Assembly (NCBI RefSeq): GCF_026914185.1
Contig: NC_070564.1
Coordinates: forward strand, 4,712,001 to 4,776,000
DNA: 64,000 nt
Reading direction: 5' to 3'
DNA from: Puccinia triticina
Lineage: Eukaryota > Basidiomycota > Pucciniomycetes > Pucciniales > Pucciniaceae
Position numbers and translations under genes: made by a program. Below the pieces are notes generated by a model. The model made no database searches. It was not told where the DNA came from and saw only the letters and a list, made by a program, of their open reading frames with translations. Each line of letters starts with the position of its first letter. Positions within the stretch are counted from its first letter, which is position 1. Positions 54,451 to 64,000 of this stretch are shown here, in pieces.

Positions 54451-54563
54451 TCTGGTTTGATCTAGCCGCTGAAAAGTGTGTGTAAAACCAGGGTGTAAAA
54501 ATCTGGCTTTACAAGTGCCAAATTTGACTTTACACGGCCGTGTAAATCGAAGGGAAGGCCTCC

Positions 54564-54742
54564 AGTGCGCCTGGCGTTCCAAAAAAGGAATGCCATATCC
54601 AGGTGTCTTTTGTTGCAACTGCCTCCAAAACCAGCGTCAGCCCCTTCTCTTTTCCTTTGAAATGCCCAGCATGCGCAGTTGGACAGTTCTTCCAACCCCA
54701 ATCACCACCACCAAAAGCAAGGCAATGGGTGCACATTGCCAT
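54564..54742 (-). pseudogene. PIF-Harbinger transposase, N-terminal part
   Basis: The minus strand from the ATG at 54742 reads DWGWKNCPTAHAGHFKG, LVLEAVATKDTWIWHSFFG and TPGAL, directly joining NNINVL at 47549 once one AGT is removed. Canonical transposases have a SIDCMHW stretch with the first catalytic Asp before WKNCP. Here only CTHCLAFGGGDW is seen, so the start may be a damaged or missing exon. Confidence 0.8.
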
Positions 54743-54779
54743 GCTCAAACATTTACATCAAACTAGTTGTATAAAAAAA

Positions 54780-55522
54780 AAAACAAAAAAAAACAAGTGG
54801 TATATAACTTTCTTTTATGTTTCTTATTCTTTCCTAAATTCTACAACACCTTGTATGGATATATTTCCAAATTCCACCTTGAAAAACCCCTCACAAGCAG
54901 TTTGCCTGAAAATTTCTTGTATATTTCTGTCTATAATTCAATATGTTGTGGGAATGTCACCATTTTCACTCTAATGGCATCTCACCCGGTTCCTGGGTGA
55001 AATTCATACAAACACAGCACTAGGTATTCATGAATGGTGTGGCTCTCCACCACCATAAAAATGCCAATTCAAATTCATATCAACCATTTTTCTAGCTTCT
55101 GGCAAAATGTTCAGGTTTTTTTGGCAGTTTCATCATCCTTGAATCAGAATGTACATTGAAAATCTAAAAAACAGGAAGAAAGATGGCCACAAGTGGTGGA
55201 TTCTCAACAATTATTACTTAGCTAGCCTTCTTGACAGGCAGAAGGACTTTGCCCGCAAAAATCAAAGGACTTTGGCAGCAAAAATCCGAGTTCACTTCAA
55301 AAGCATGAATCAATAACAATGATAATATTTCTGAGAGCCCACAAGTCAAGGAAGGTGGTGCATCTTTGATTTCAGTAGGCACAACTGATCAATCAACATA
55401 GCAAATATAACAGATACAACACAAATGAAGCAGTCAGTGGTTAGTTTGGGAAAGGGATAGAATTTGACAAGATAAAATTCTGGGGAGGGTTGATGTTTTG
55501 CAGAGGAACACAGATTAGCTTC
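54780..55522. other. AT-rich DNA, no gene recognised
   Basis: Probably the end of the Harbinger element and the 3' flank of the next minus-strand gene. No matching Harbinger terminus was identified. Confidence 0.4.
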
Positions 55523-58009
55523 TCATTTGGCAGTGACAGCTCGCGGAATAGTAAAATTTTTCTTTGGGAATTGGTTTTGAACGGATCCAAGGAAGTCGGA
55601 CGTAATTGCTTGGGCAAGTTGAATGATATCCGGCTGGCGGAAATTGAAGAGGCAGTTGGAGGTGAGAAAAGAAGCAATGAAGAGACCATTGATATACGTG
55701 CCAAGCCTTTTCCAAACGGGTTCCAAAGCCTCGCGTCAGGGAATATTTTTGGTGAAGATGTGTTCCACGGCGCTCAAGAAACCCAAAGCCGATGCCCCAG
55801 AGGCGAACTGCCTATTGTGGGGAGCCAAGATAAGACCACGCACGCCGGCCACAAGGTAAAGGCAGAAAGGGGTATAGTTGTGTCGTGAGCGGTGTTTGTC
55901 CAGTTCCTTCTTTTGCACAACTAATGATTGACTTTCAGCAGAATTTACATCCGGCTCAACACCGGCAACCGCCGACCCTTGAATGATTGAGTAAGTGATG
56001 AAAATGTCAATTATTGTGTTGTGTAACTGATACAAGGGCTTAAGAGTCATGTTGTTACGCATCTTTCCGTCTTCCGAAATTGATGCCGATGCGGAAGTCT
56101 TACAGCTATTGAGATATTCAAGAATACGCAAATGAGAGTCGATGTTGTTGTTGTTCAGGTTGCTCAATGAGGTTGGTTTAACGGCAAATTGCTGTGCAGT
56201 CAACTGGATAGAGGATGCAATCACGTTGGACCATCGAGACAAATAGAACTTTGATGGTTTTTGGCTTTTGAGGAGTAAGAGGCAAAGGGGATATTCAACA
56301 TGGGCTTCGGCTTTCAAATTGGCCAGGTTGGCCGACTTGAATGAGGTATTGATCAATCCAGGCTCATACCAAGGCTCATCATTGGCCGGTAATAATAGAG
56401 TCTCCACTGGAGTCAAAAAAGGAAATTTGAGCGGATTGAACTTCAAAGAAAACCCAACAATCAGGAACTATGACAGAAAAACTTACAATATTTTTGAATC
56501 TCTTTCAGACATGTGTTGTGAGAAGATTCCGACTGGACCAAACAGAACTGAGGGAGTGCGGGTGGTGATGTCCTCTTGTGCATTGATTGGGCGCGGCAAT
56601 CGATGAATGTGTGGACGGCCTGGTGGGCTTGTTTGAACTTTTGACGGTTGAGGTTGCCCTGGAAGGTCTGCAAGATGGAATGAACTTGGGCCCTGACGGC
56701 ATCATCTAAGATGAGACTAGTAGTACGAGGCTGAGGTGTAGATGTAGAAGGATCGAGAGAAGGATTGGAATTTGCGGTTCGACCTGGAGGCGCAGTGGGA
56801 TTGGTATTGGTGTCATTGGCTGAGGCGGGTTTAAGAATGAAGAAGGGAGCTGGCGGGGGTTGATGCGTCGGCCCAGGTGATTTTTGTCTGGCCTGAAGGG
56901 TTGAGCTTGCGTTGGACGCATTTGGATTAACATTGGGTGCAGTCGACGTTGGTGAGGCCTGATTGATTGGGATATTGGGTGCAGTTGAGCTGGGGTTGAA
57001 CGGAGGCAGGTCTGCCCCCTCACCAGCGAAGCTGGATGATAACTGATTGGTAGCAAGCTCTAGTGCAGTTGAGGTAGGGGTGGCGGCGTTCAACGAGCCG
57101 GCGGGATCAGGTGCAAGTCTAGTGGAATCTTGATTGGTCGGAGGTGCTAATGAAAAGGGGTAGACATAAGTACCCATTATAACTTTTGAGCATGAAGAAG
57201 AGCGATTGAGAACTTACATGTAGGTCCGATGGGTGACTGGGGTGCATCTCCTGCAGCACCAGGATGCTTGGGATTTTGCTGGCCTAATGATGGGGATGGA
57301 TTGGACGAGTCGGGGGGAAGTTGGTGGGGAACAGTTACTTGGTCCAATCGTTTGTTGTCATCCATGCGCCTACGTTTTGGAGGTGATTTGGACGCAGAAG
57401 ATCCTTCAGGGAAGCTTCCCGCTTCCTCTTCTTTGTTGGGCTCGTTGGTCAGGTCAATTAAATCCTCAGGAGGGATTGGCTTCCCTTCGGTCACATCTGA
57501 AAGAAGTGGGGGAGTAAGTACGGTACAATCAGTGGGGGATCAATAGTGGAATAGAAATTGAACACACCTTGTTTTCTTTTTTGGCACTGCTCATGCATGT
57601 GTCGAAGCCCAGAAATGATTGTTGCTAGAGGTACCGGGATAGATTCCGAGAGACCCAAGGCTTGCTCCAATATTTCCTCGAGCTTGGAGCAACTGGTGAC
57701 GTACTGCTTTTTGCCAGCTTGCCTTCTCTCACTGCGAAGGAGCGTGGGTGGTGCAATCGAGTTGAAGTTTGCATACGCTTCAAGCGAAGGGGCTGACCCT
57801 TTGAGTGTATCTAAAGCTACACAATCAGAAAACAGTGATGAGGAAAGACATATCAAGTGAGGTAGGGCACTATCATACGTATGGGAAGTGGCAACCACGT
57901 TCCCTGCGTCTTCTTGCACGTTCCCTGCGTCTTCTTGGGCATCAGGTGCAGTTTTGTTTGGCGGGAGGGATGGGTTGGATAGGAGTGAGTGGTTGGAAGG
58001 AGAAGCCAT
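55523..58009 (-). pseudogene. Unrecognised multi-exon gene, decayed
   Basis: The ATG at 58009 opens exon 1 (58009-57568), which has SCSKLEEILEQALGLSESI and ISGLRHMHEQCQKRKQ. Two 71 bp GT-AG introns (57567-57497, 57217-57147) keep the frame in phase. Exon 2 is acidic, then basic (LIDLTNEPNKEEEAGSFPE, SPPKRRRMDD). Exon 3 is Pro/Thr/Asn-rich and ends LKEIQKY. The next segment (FNPLKFPFLTPVETLLLP, DEPWYEPGLINTSFKSANLA) is in another frame, and the only obvious intron would be 46 bp with a phase mismatch, so damage is likely. A TGA at 55736-55738 (CCC TGA CGC) precedes REALEPVWKRLGTY and FNFRQPDIIQLAQAI. No family recognised. Confidence 0.55.
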
Positions 58010-59494
58010 GGTGATTGAGTGGCAGGTGAAGAGAGCCAAATCGCGAGTACACGGTCAAGAATCACCGCAAAGGGATTTTGAGTCAGGGAGAAAAGATGGA
58101 TGGAGCTGTTAAAGACTAGGGAAGATCCAATGAGAGGTGGGGAGGAGCTGAGGAGTCGAAGCGTTCTATACTTGGGAACCGGGTGCTGGGACAGGAGAGA
58201 TTGGGACAGCTGATGCAGCTCAGGAATTGCCAGAAAGATAATCTACTCACAGATGATGATTTTCTAGGCAAAACGGTCATTGTGGTGAGGGGTTTGCAAG
58301 AAAGTTCGCGTCAAAGGAAGGTGTGAACCTAAGAATAAAAGTAGCCAAGATGATGATTTGATCATCAAGTTTGAACAGGCAGCAAAGGGAGTAAGTTGAC
58401 TTCAAAGGTTCTGTGGCCACAACCCTAACAGTTTGAAAGGAGATGAGACATACATACCTTCAATGCTACAAAAGCAATGAAAATCAATCAGCTCATTCCC
58501 CAATGGCGAAACTTTGAAGGGGGCTCAGACAAAATTCTGATAATGGATGACATCAATACGTTGTGAGAGCCTAACTGTGAAAATAAGCAAAACAAACGTT
58601 AGCGGGCCACAAGGAGGGCGAGAGGATTGGTGATCACTGCGAAGCATCTATGAATGCAGCAGACTTTCTCCAGGATTAGATTAGAGTAGATTGGTCATCA
58701 AATACCTACAAACTGGCTTTTGGTGATCATCCCGGCGCTAGATCAGACTATTTGGCCAGGGCAACATGGCGGCGCACTGTGGTGACGTGTATGTGCATAT
58801 GCACATAAGCTGATGTGTGAACGGAATGAGGTACCACCAGCAGGGTGAAGCCGCCTGAATGACCTTTGAGAGCTTTCCAATAAGGAATTTGGGTGCACAA
58901 GCCATCTTGGTACTGTATGCCGCGGCCGCCGTGGCCATCAACATAAGCATGACCTGAGTTTGACACCATCGTGCCATTTGGACAATCGTCCAAATGGCAA
59001 TATGTTAAAACCAAGTACCAAGGAAGATCAGGCTCACAAATGCTTTTGGTGTGGCTTCAACTTGGAGAATTGGCCAGATTCCGAGTACATATGTAGGTAA
59101 AATGATCAAGCTTAAGCGCTTACCAGAGCAATGAGACCTCAGAGACACCAGAGGTGGATGGCACAATTAATTAACAAGACCAAAATGGACGAAGTCTGTC
59201 TTTGAAGGATATATGTACACATAGCATTCCTTGGAGAGACCGTGTGTGTCTGTTTTTGTTTTGGACAATCGGCCAAAGGGGGAACTCACCAAAAGGCTTG
59301 GCTTTTATGTGTCATTGAGACTTTGTTTCTGCACAAAAATAACAAGAGATAAGTGGGTGTTGCCCCACCACAGTGCTGGGGTCGCCAAATTGATACATTG
59401 AGTGACCACCTCTTTAAAGAGAATACAAATTTGTAGTCTGGCTCGCACTCAACATCTTTGATGTGCGGTGGACCTGGACAGACGGCTTTTGTGT
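58010..59494. other. Region between the divergent unknown genes, left part
   Basis: Mixed composition. A minus-strand frame at 58748-59014 contains CPNGTMVSNSGHAYVDGHGG and lacks splice or domain support. AATGGCACGATGG and CCATTTGG form short inverted motifs near 58970-58998. Nothing else is recognised. Confidence 0.35.
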
Positions 59495-60517
59495 CACCAA
59501 AAACCAAACCCCAGAAATGTTGATTTCCTCACCGTTTCCCCTGGTATGTATTCCAGTTCTATTGCCACCCTTCTTGCAGCTGTAAGTAGCAGCCCAAAAG
59601 CCGCCCACCCGCCTCTCGGCGGTTCGAGAGTGGCCTGGAAAAGGAACTCGTGGGCTGCAATTTGGCACTGAAACTTGCAAAACCGGAAAATGAGGAACTA
59701 CTCTTGGACCGGGACGTACACCCACAGGTCAATAGGCAGTTCCTCATTGACCAGTGGGTGTACATCTGTCTCCTCAATATGTAGAATTCACCAATGATTG
59801 ATACACCAACCTTTCATCAAGTGAAAAATTAATAGATGACCCAAAATCAAGGAGCTACCTCTTTGATGACTGGAATACCAACTGGTCATTGGGGAAAACT
59901 TCCAGGATGACTGGTAAACAACTGGTCATTGAGGCGCACATGTGGCCATTGGGGAACTTCCTGGGGACTTGGATACACACAATTGGACGTTGGTAAAGCA
60001 TCTAATCCAGTACATAAGTTTCCCAATGACCATTGAGGAGGTTCCCTTCAATCATTGGTGGATCACCGGCTATCCAGAAAGCTGTCTTGAGATTTGTGGG
60101 TTTACCAGTCATTAATAATTGAAGATTATCCCTCACAAAGGTTGATGACTGTGGTTACCACATTCATAGCAGATTTACTTGATGCCCAGTTAGTATGTAT
60201 CTACCAGAGCCAGTGCTTGCGGAGCTTCTCCTTGCTGACCGGTCAGTGAAGGAGGTCTCTGCCTGTCTCCACGCAGCAACAGTCGTTGAGGGTTTTCCAA
60301 TGAACCATGGGGGTACACATATGTACCCCGGTCAAACAGCATCCACATTTCCCAGTCTTGCAAGGTTCAGTTGGAAATTGCATTCCCCACTCTGGAACTG
60401 CCTGAATATGCGGGTGCGCGGTTTTTTGGGCTGCTGGTTACAGCCACGAGAAGGGCGGCTATGGAACTGGCATGAAAGGTGAAATGGTGAGGAGATTGAC
60501 ATTTGTGGGGTTTGGTT
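59495..60517. mobile_element. Old CACTA-like element with long TIRs and decayed minisatellite
   Basis: About 170 bp inverted repeats. The left is CACCAAAAACCAAACCCCAG (from 59495). The right, inverted, is CACTAACCAAACCCCACAAA (from 60517). Further shared blocks are TTCCTCACC, GCCACCCTTCTTGCAGC-like and AGCAGCCCAAAA. Between them lie degenerate ACTGGTCATTGGGG units related to the CCGGTCATCGAG minisatellite, and a TACACCCAC/GTGGGTGTA palindrome (59717-59765). The expected 3 bp duplication is not clear, which fits the age of the copy. Confidence 0.6.
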
Positions 60518-61253
60518 AGTGGTCTTGCATGCCACAAATAATTTCCGTCAAACTTCAACGTATCCATGGGCTCTTTGGCTCCCCTTGCCTTCTCATGCAG
60601 CGCCCTTCCCAACCTATGCCTGCTAAACCTGTGCCTGCTATCATTCTGCGAGTAAACTTGCTGTCTGAATATTGTATATGAGGTAAACTGGAGATCACAC
60701 CCTATGTAGTCAACAGTATTTCTCACAGATGGATGCCGCCCAATATGTATATTCACAATTGTATCCTTTAGAGCTCAAGAACCACCCCATTCACAACTGA
60801 AGTAATTGGATAAGGATGCAGTTGGATAATGAAAATCACAAGATTGTACATGTAAAGCACGTGTGAAATCAGACTAGAGAGACGGGGTGAGAGGGATGGT
60901 GTATTAATGAAACTGACATAAAACTATGGGCACCAAGACTGTACATGCAAAGAAGAATGGTCTTTTGCCTTGTTGTGTCCATCGGAAGTAGTCCGGCGCT
61001 TGTAGCACCCTTTGATTGATAGTAAACCTTTGATAGTGGATCGTAGGTTTAGGGAAGCTGCGAAAAGGCCCATCTGCTGGTACGTATTGATTTGTCCCTT
61101 GATTTCTTTCCCTGTATCCATCATCTGCTCACCAATTGGATTTGTTCACCTCCTCTCAACACCATCTCAACTGTGTACGCGCTCTGATTTCTGCCATTCT
61201 TTAGCTTAACGTCCTTGCCCGCTTCAGTTTGGACCCCTCAAGATCAATTTATC
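60518..61253. other. Region upstream of the plus-strand unknown gene
   Basis: No gene recognised. The pyrimidine-rich stretch at 61090-61205 ending TTCTTTAG could be a promoter or 5' intron of the gene starting at 61254. Confidence 0.4.
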
Positions 61254-62819
61254 ATGGATACCAACGATTTTTTCTTCACCGATAACGCTAACAATGGTGA
61301 TCAGACTGAGAGACCGGCCGGAGGTGATAGCCTGTTTCTCTGCAACTATCCATTTGCACTCAACTATCTGACGCCTGTTGGTTGCTGCGATATTATCTTT
61401 GCAGAGGTCCCATTGGAAACACTAGCTGAGGGGAGCAATTGTCGCCAAACAACTGCCAAAAATCGAACTCAGCATTGGCAAACTGATCATAATTCATCTA
61501 GAATTATCACGGAGGCAGCTGACAAGAAACCTCATCATTGTGACAGAGTTTTGCGTAGTCTTCAAACTTTCACTCGGGCCATGATGGGCCTGGCGCCTAA
61601 TGCTAAGCCGCATGAACTTCCCAGCTTGGTAACTTCAGAAGAGCTCCAATCTGGGGACACCTGGAGGGAGCGCCGCAAGGACGCATTTAGTAAGCGATTG
61701 AAAGAAGCGACCAACCAACATTCCGCCGCAAATGAACAGGCAATAAACCACATCAGAAAAAGTGTGATCGCCCAGCTCAAAAGTCGCCTAATACCAGTTT
61801 CTTTCAAAAGTTCTCCCTTTACCGCCAGCTCGGCAGTCTCAATTCATGTGAAGAAGGAAATGGAAGCCAATTTAGCCAAGCATGGATTTCCCCGGTTCAC
61901 TTTTAATTGGAACACTTCGTTTGTACATGATGTCGTTTGGAACTCGGTTGCGGTTGACATTACGGTCCGGCACTGGCTCCCGTGGGCAAAGCGTACAAAT
62001 GTAGATGTTGCCAAATCATCAATCCCAGGCATCAAAACTTGATTTTTCCAGTGGATCACCAATCAAGGGTTGTCCAGGGTGAAGGCGCAGTTCACCCCTG
62101 CTGATGTTGCCGCACAGAGGAAACATGGACAGTACGTGAGATCTACAAAGAGGAAGTTAAGAAATGGTGCCACCACTCCGCTGTCTCCTTGTTGTTCTCA
62201 ACAAAATGACTGAGCCAATCCTTCCTTTCACAAATTCCAGATTGCCACTCTGCGCGCGGACACCTTTTTGGCGCTGTACCTGGCGAGGAAGATCCTGGGA
62301 CACTTACTTCGTGATCCTGATGCTGTCTCTGACTTTGAAGAAGACAATGTGAACACCTTGCCCCGACGAATCAGCGCACATTGGCGCAGCCCCGCCATGG
62401 AAAACATCATTCGCTCTGTTGACCATGTTGCATTGAAGCGTGCCAAAACCACTCAAAAGAAGCTATCTGTGAAAGGCCTTTTGGCCCGAAAGGACACTCG
62501 AGCGCCAACTGCTGGAGAACAGATTGATCAAGCAATTCCTACCCGCTTCCCCCGAGACGCCTACGACCCCAACTATCTCCGTGAAGAGGGTGATTTTCAA
62601 GTAGAACATCTCACTAGCGATGCAATGGATATAGACAATCTCGCGAAGGAGATGGTTGCGAAATCATTTGATACCAGATATTGTTCCCCTGTGAACAATG
62701 GCTCCGCTGGTCCGTCCGCGGCTGATCAACCCGCCCCGGCTGTCCGGAATCTAGCGGGGTCCTCAGGCCCAGGCAATCAGACGGGGTCCTCTGGCCCAGA
62801 TGTGCAAATTTCAGGATAG
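61254..62819 (+). pseudogene. Unrecognised two-exon gene, one premature TGA
   Basis: The ATG at 61254 gives MDTNDFFFTDNANNGDQTE. Exon 1 ends at 62135, a 105 bp intron (62136-62240, gtgaga to ttccag) is phase 0, and exon 2 runs to 62819. Features: a Lys/Arg helix (WRERRKDAFSKRLKEATN, INHIRKSVIAQLKSRLI), then FTFNWNTSFVHDVVWNSVAV and VRHWLPWAKRTNVDV, then LRADTFLALYLARKILGHLL and RRISAHWRSPAMENII. The C-terminus is Ser/Gly/Pro-rich. A TGA at 62040-62042 (ACT TGA TTT) falls between SIPGIKT and FFQWITNQG and fits loss of CGA. About 500 residues in total. No family recognised; it is divergent to the unknown gene at 55523-58009. Confidence 0.6.
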
Positions 62820-63247
62820 AGAGGTGCGTCTGTGTTAAAATTGAAATTGTTTTCTATAGATGGATTGGTTGATCTGGGGTAAAATGGCTGGCAGAGAATG
62901 ATTGGCGCACGGTACGGACTAAATTTGCAGTTTGAATCATTTGTGGACAGCAACAGTGATAGCAAATAGTCATCCTTTTTTTCAAACTCTTTACAATCAG
63001 CGGGTACATAGATTTGATCAATAAAATTGATAACAGTAGTGCCTACAACTCCTGTCAAATCTTCTGATGCATGATAACCTTGTCTGGCAAGGTTGACTTG
63101 TATATATTGTATAATAGTGTAAATATTTTTGGCGGTAGGTACATGTGTGAAGATTTTGACGTGGGGATATCCTATGGGGGTTTGTTCTTGTTTTATGTAT
63201 GTACTAGAGTTTAAAGCGGCTACGCCGCTGCGGGGGTACAAGTTCAA
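62777..63247 (-). CDS. Possible ORF antisense to the 3' flank of the unknown gene
   Basis: 157 codons without a stop in AT-rich DNA, with ILCQPFYPRSTNPSIENNF and GYHASEDLTGVVGTTVINF segments. No ATG-linked promoter, intron or recognised domain. It overlaps the Helitron-type hairpin at 63215. It may be chance. Confidence 0.2.
   Translation of the reverse strand: MNLYPRSGVAALNSSTYIKQEQTPIGYPHVKIFTHVPTAKNIYTIIQYIQVNLARQGYHASEDLTGVVGTTVINFIDQIYVPADCKEFEKKDDYLLSLLLSTNDSNCKFSPYRAPIILCQPFYPRSTNPSIENNFNFNTDAPLYPEICTSGPEDPV
63204..63235 (-). mobile_element. Helitron-type 3' end
   Basis: Read on the minus strand, an AGCGGC-GTA-GCCGCT hairpin (63229-63215) is followed after 7 bases by CTAG (63207-63204) and then T. 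This is the same arrangement as the end of the 21778-24666 Helitron. The body would run to the right; no 5' terminus was identified before 64000. Confidence 0.6.
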
Positions 63248-64000
63248 CCCACCATTTGCATTCTAAGCCAAGCAGAAGAAGGCCAACTCCACCCAACAAC
63301 ACACTCCAAGTTTTTAGTACTTTTATTTGAATCAAAAACCTTGGTCTCCAGCAGCCTAATAAAAAAGGCCCACAAAAACAAGAAATGAGTGATGTTATAC
63401 AATTTACGGCTGAAGGACTTTGTTACTTGATGATATTTTCAACTGTTGTTCAGAAATCTCAGCAAATAGAAAACTTTCTCAACACTACAATGATTGCTTT
63501 TTGACTTCTGCTACAATCAGCACCATGCACAAAATCATGACCAAATTGTTCAAGAACAAATCTTTGTGGCTGATGGTTGCAATAGTTAGTATTAGCTCAC
63601 TGTAGACTCTGTTGGAGGGATGCTGGCTAGAACCAAGCGCAACCCCTCTGTGCCAAATTTGGACTGCTGATAAGGTGGAATAGAACTGGAGTGTTGTTGA
63701 TAAACTGCAGAGAGATGATCAGTGCTAATGTGAAAAAGGATAAAATAGATTGGAATATTTTGGTTACCTAAGATCTACTTGCAATCCTCCAAGTTTGAGA
63801 GGTGAAAAAGTTCTTGTGGCAGAAGACTCAGAAGAGAAAGGGGATGTTGCTCTTGACTACTCTAATTCTAAATTCAACCAATGCACTCAACATCTTCCGC
63901 CTTGCACTCTCACATGTGACCTTTGTGCGCAAAATTTTGTAAGGAGGTGTGATCTGACCACGGGAATCCGGAGAAGGTGTCCAGTCAAACAGCGTTACCA
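63240..64000. other. No gene recognised
   Basis: Mixed AT-rich DNA, possibly the body of the Helitron ending at 63204. Only short frames. Confidence 0.4.

Larger units (their letters stand above)
47550..54563. mobile_element. 7 kb TIR element with hairpin minisatellites
   Basis: Terminal inverted repeats of at least 70 bp begin GGAGGACTTCCCTCCGATTT (left) and GGAGGCCTTCCCTTCGATTT (right, inverted). They share CGGCCGTGTAAAGTCA and GGCACTTGTAAAGCCAGAT. A 3 bp duplication AGT flanks it (47547-47549 and 54564-54566). Inside each TIR lies an array of the CCGGTCATCGAG minisatellite. The rest is copia element 2. Without copia it is about 1.3 kb and non-coding. The 3 bp duplication allows CACTA-like or PIF-like classification; the GGAGG end is not CACTA. 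Confidence 0.85.

Noticed and set aside
5069..62819. TGA reassigned to an amino acid
   Set aside because: The RING-H2 gene ends naturally at TGA, and the transposon TGAs fall where CGA (Arg) or TGG (Trp) is expected, so mutation explains them better than recoding.

Overview
The window looks like transposon-packed chromatin of a filamentous fungus. It has 67-105 bp GT-AG introns and Ty3/gypsy elements including a chromodomain-type element. It also has Ty1/copia, hAT, PIF-Harbinger, CACTA-like and Helitron elements, and almost no intact host genes. The mix, and decay mainly by C-to-T change at CGA codons, fits a basidiomycete and probably a rust fungus (Pucciniales). That assignment is inference, not seen directly.

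Layout. 1-4.3 kb: a CACTA-like element with a hairpin minisatellite, a copia gag relic, an LTR relic, a complete 920 bp CACTA-like element (2534-3453) and a Helitron-type end. 4.3-11.3 kb: a three-level nest. A solo LTR of family A holds copia element 1 (4544-10564), which holds a 1073 bp fold-back CACTA-type element (5776-6848). 11.3-15.5 kb: the only plausible intact host gene, a two-exon RING-H2 membrane protein (12537-13446), plus relics. 15.5-29.2 kb: a palindromic element split by a chromodomain gypsy element (15788-28353). That element is itself split by a 2.9 kb Helitron carrying a piece of a Sub2/UAP56-like helicase gene, and by a 318 bp solo LTR. 29.2-31.1 kb: a tRNA-like sequence and the 3' end of an unrecognised spliced gene. 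31.1-37.3 kb: a second gypsy element on the minus strand with a well-formed -1 frameshift signal. 37.6-39.4 kb: a truncated hAT transposase and a 28 bp satellite. 40.9-45.3 kb: two more gypsy relics, a solo LTR and a 458 bp TIR element. 45.5-54.8 kb: a PIF-Harbinger transposon whose transposase is split by a 7 kb TIR element, which in turn holds copia element 2. 55.5-62.8 kb: two divergent, unrecognised multi-exon genes flanking a CACTA-like minisatellite element. 63.2 kb: another Helitron-type 3' end.

Most coding regions are broken. Of about 20 in-frame stops recognised, about 18 are TGA, usually where CGA (Arg) is expected. Twelve of these sit in a TTGA context (formerly TCGA), a signature of CpG-directed mutation. 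The most novel-looking items are the dual-coded gag region of the chromodomain element, the unrecognised gene pair at 55.5-62.8 kb, and a recurrent architecture of TIR elements carrying hairpin-forming minisatellites. All claims come from reading the sequence; no search was run.
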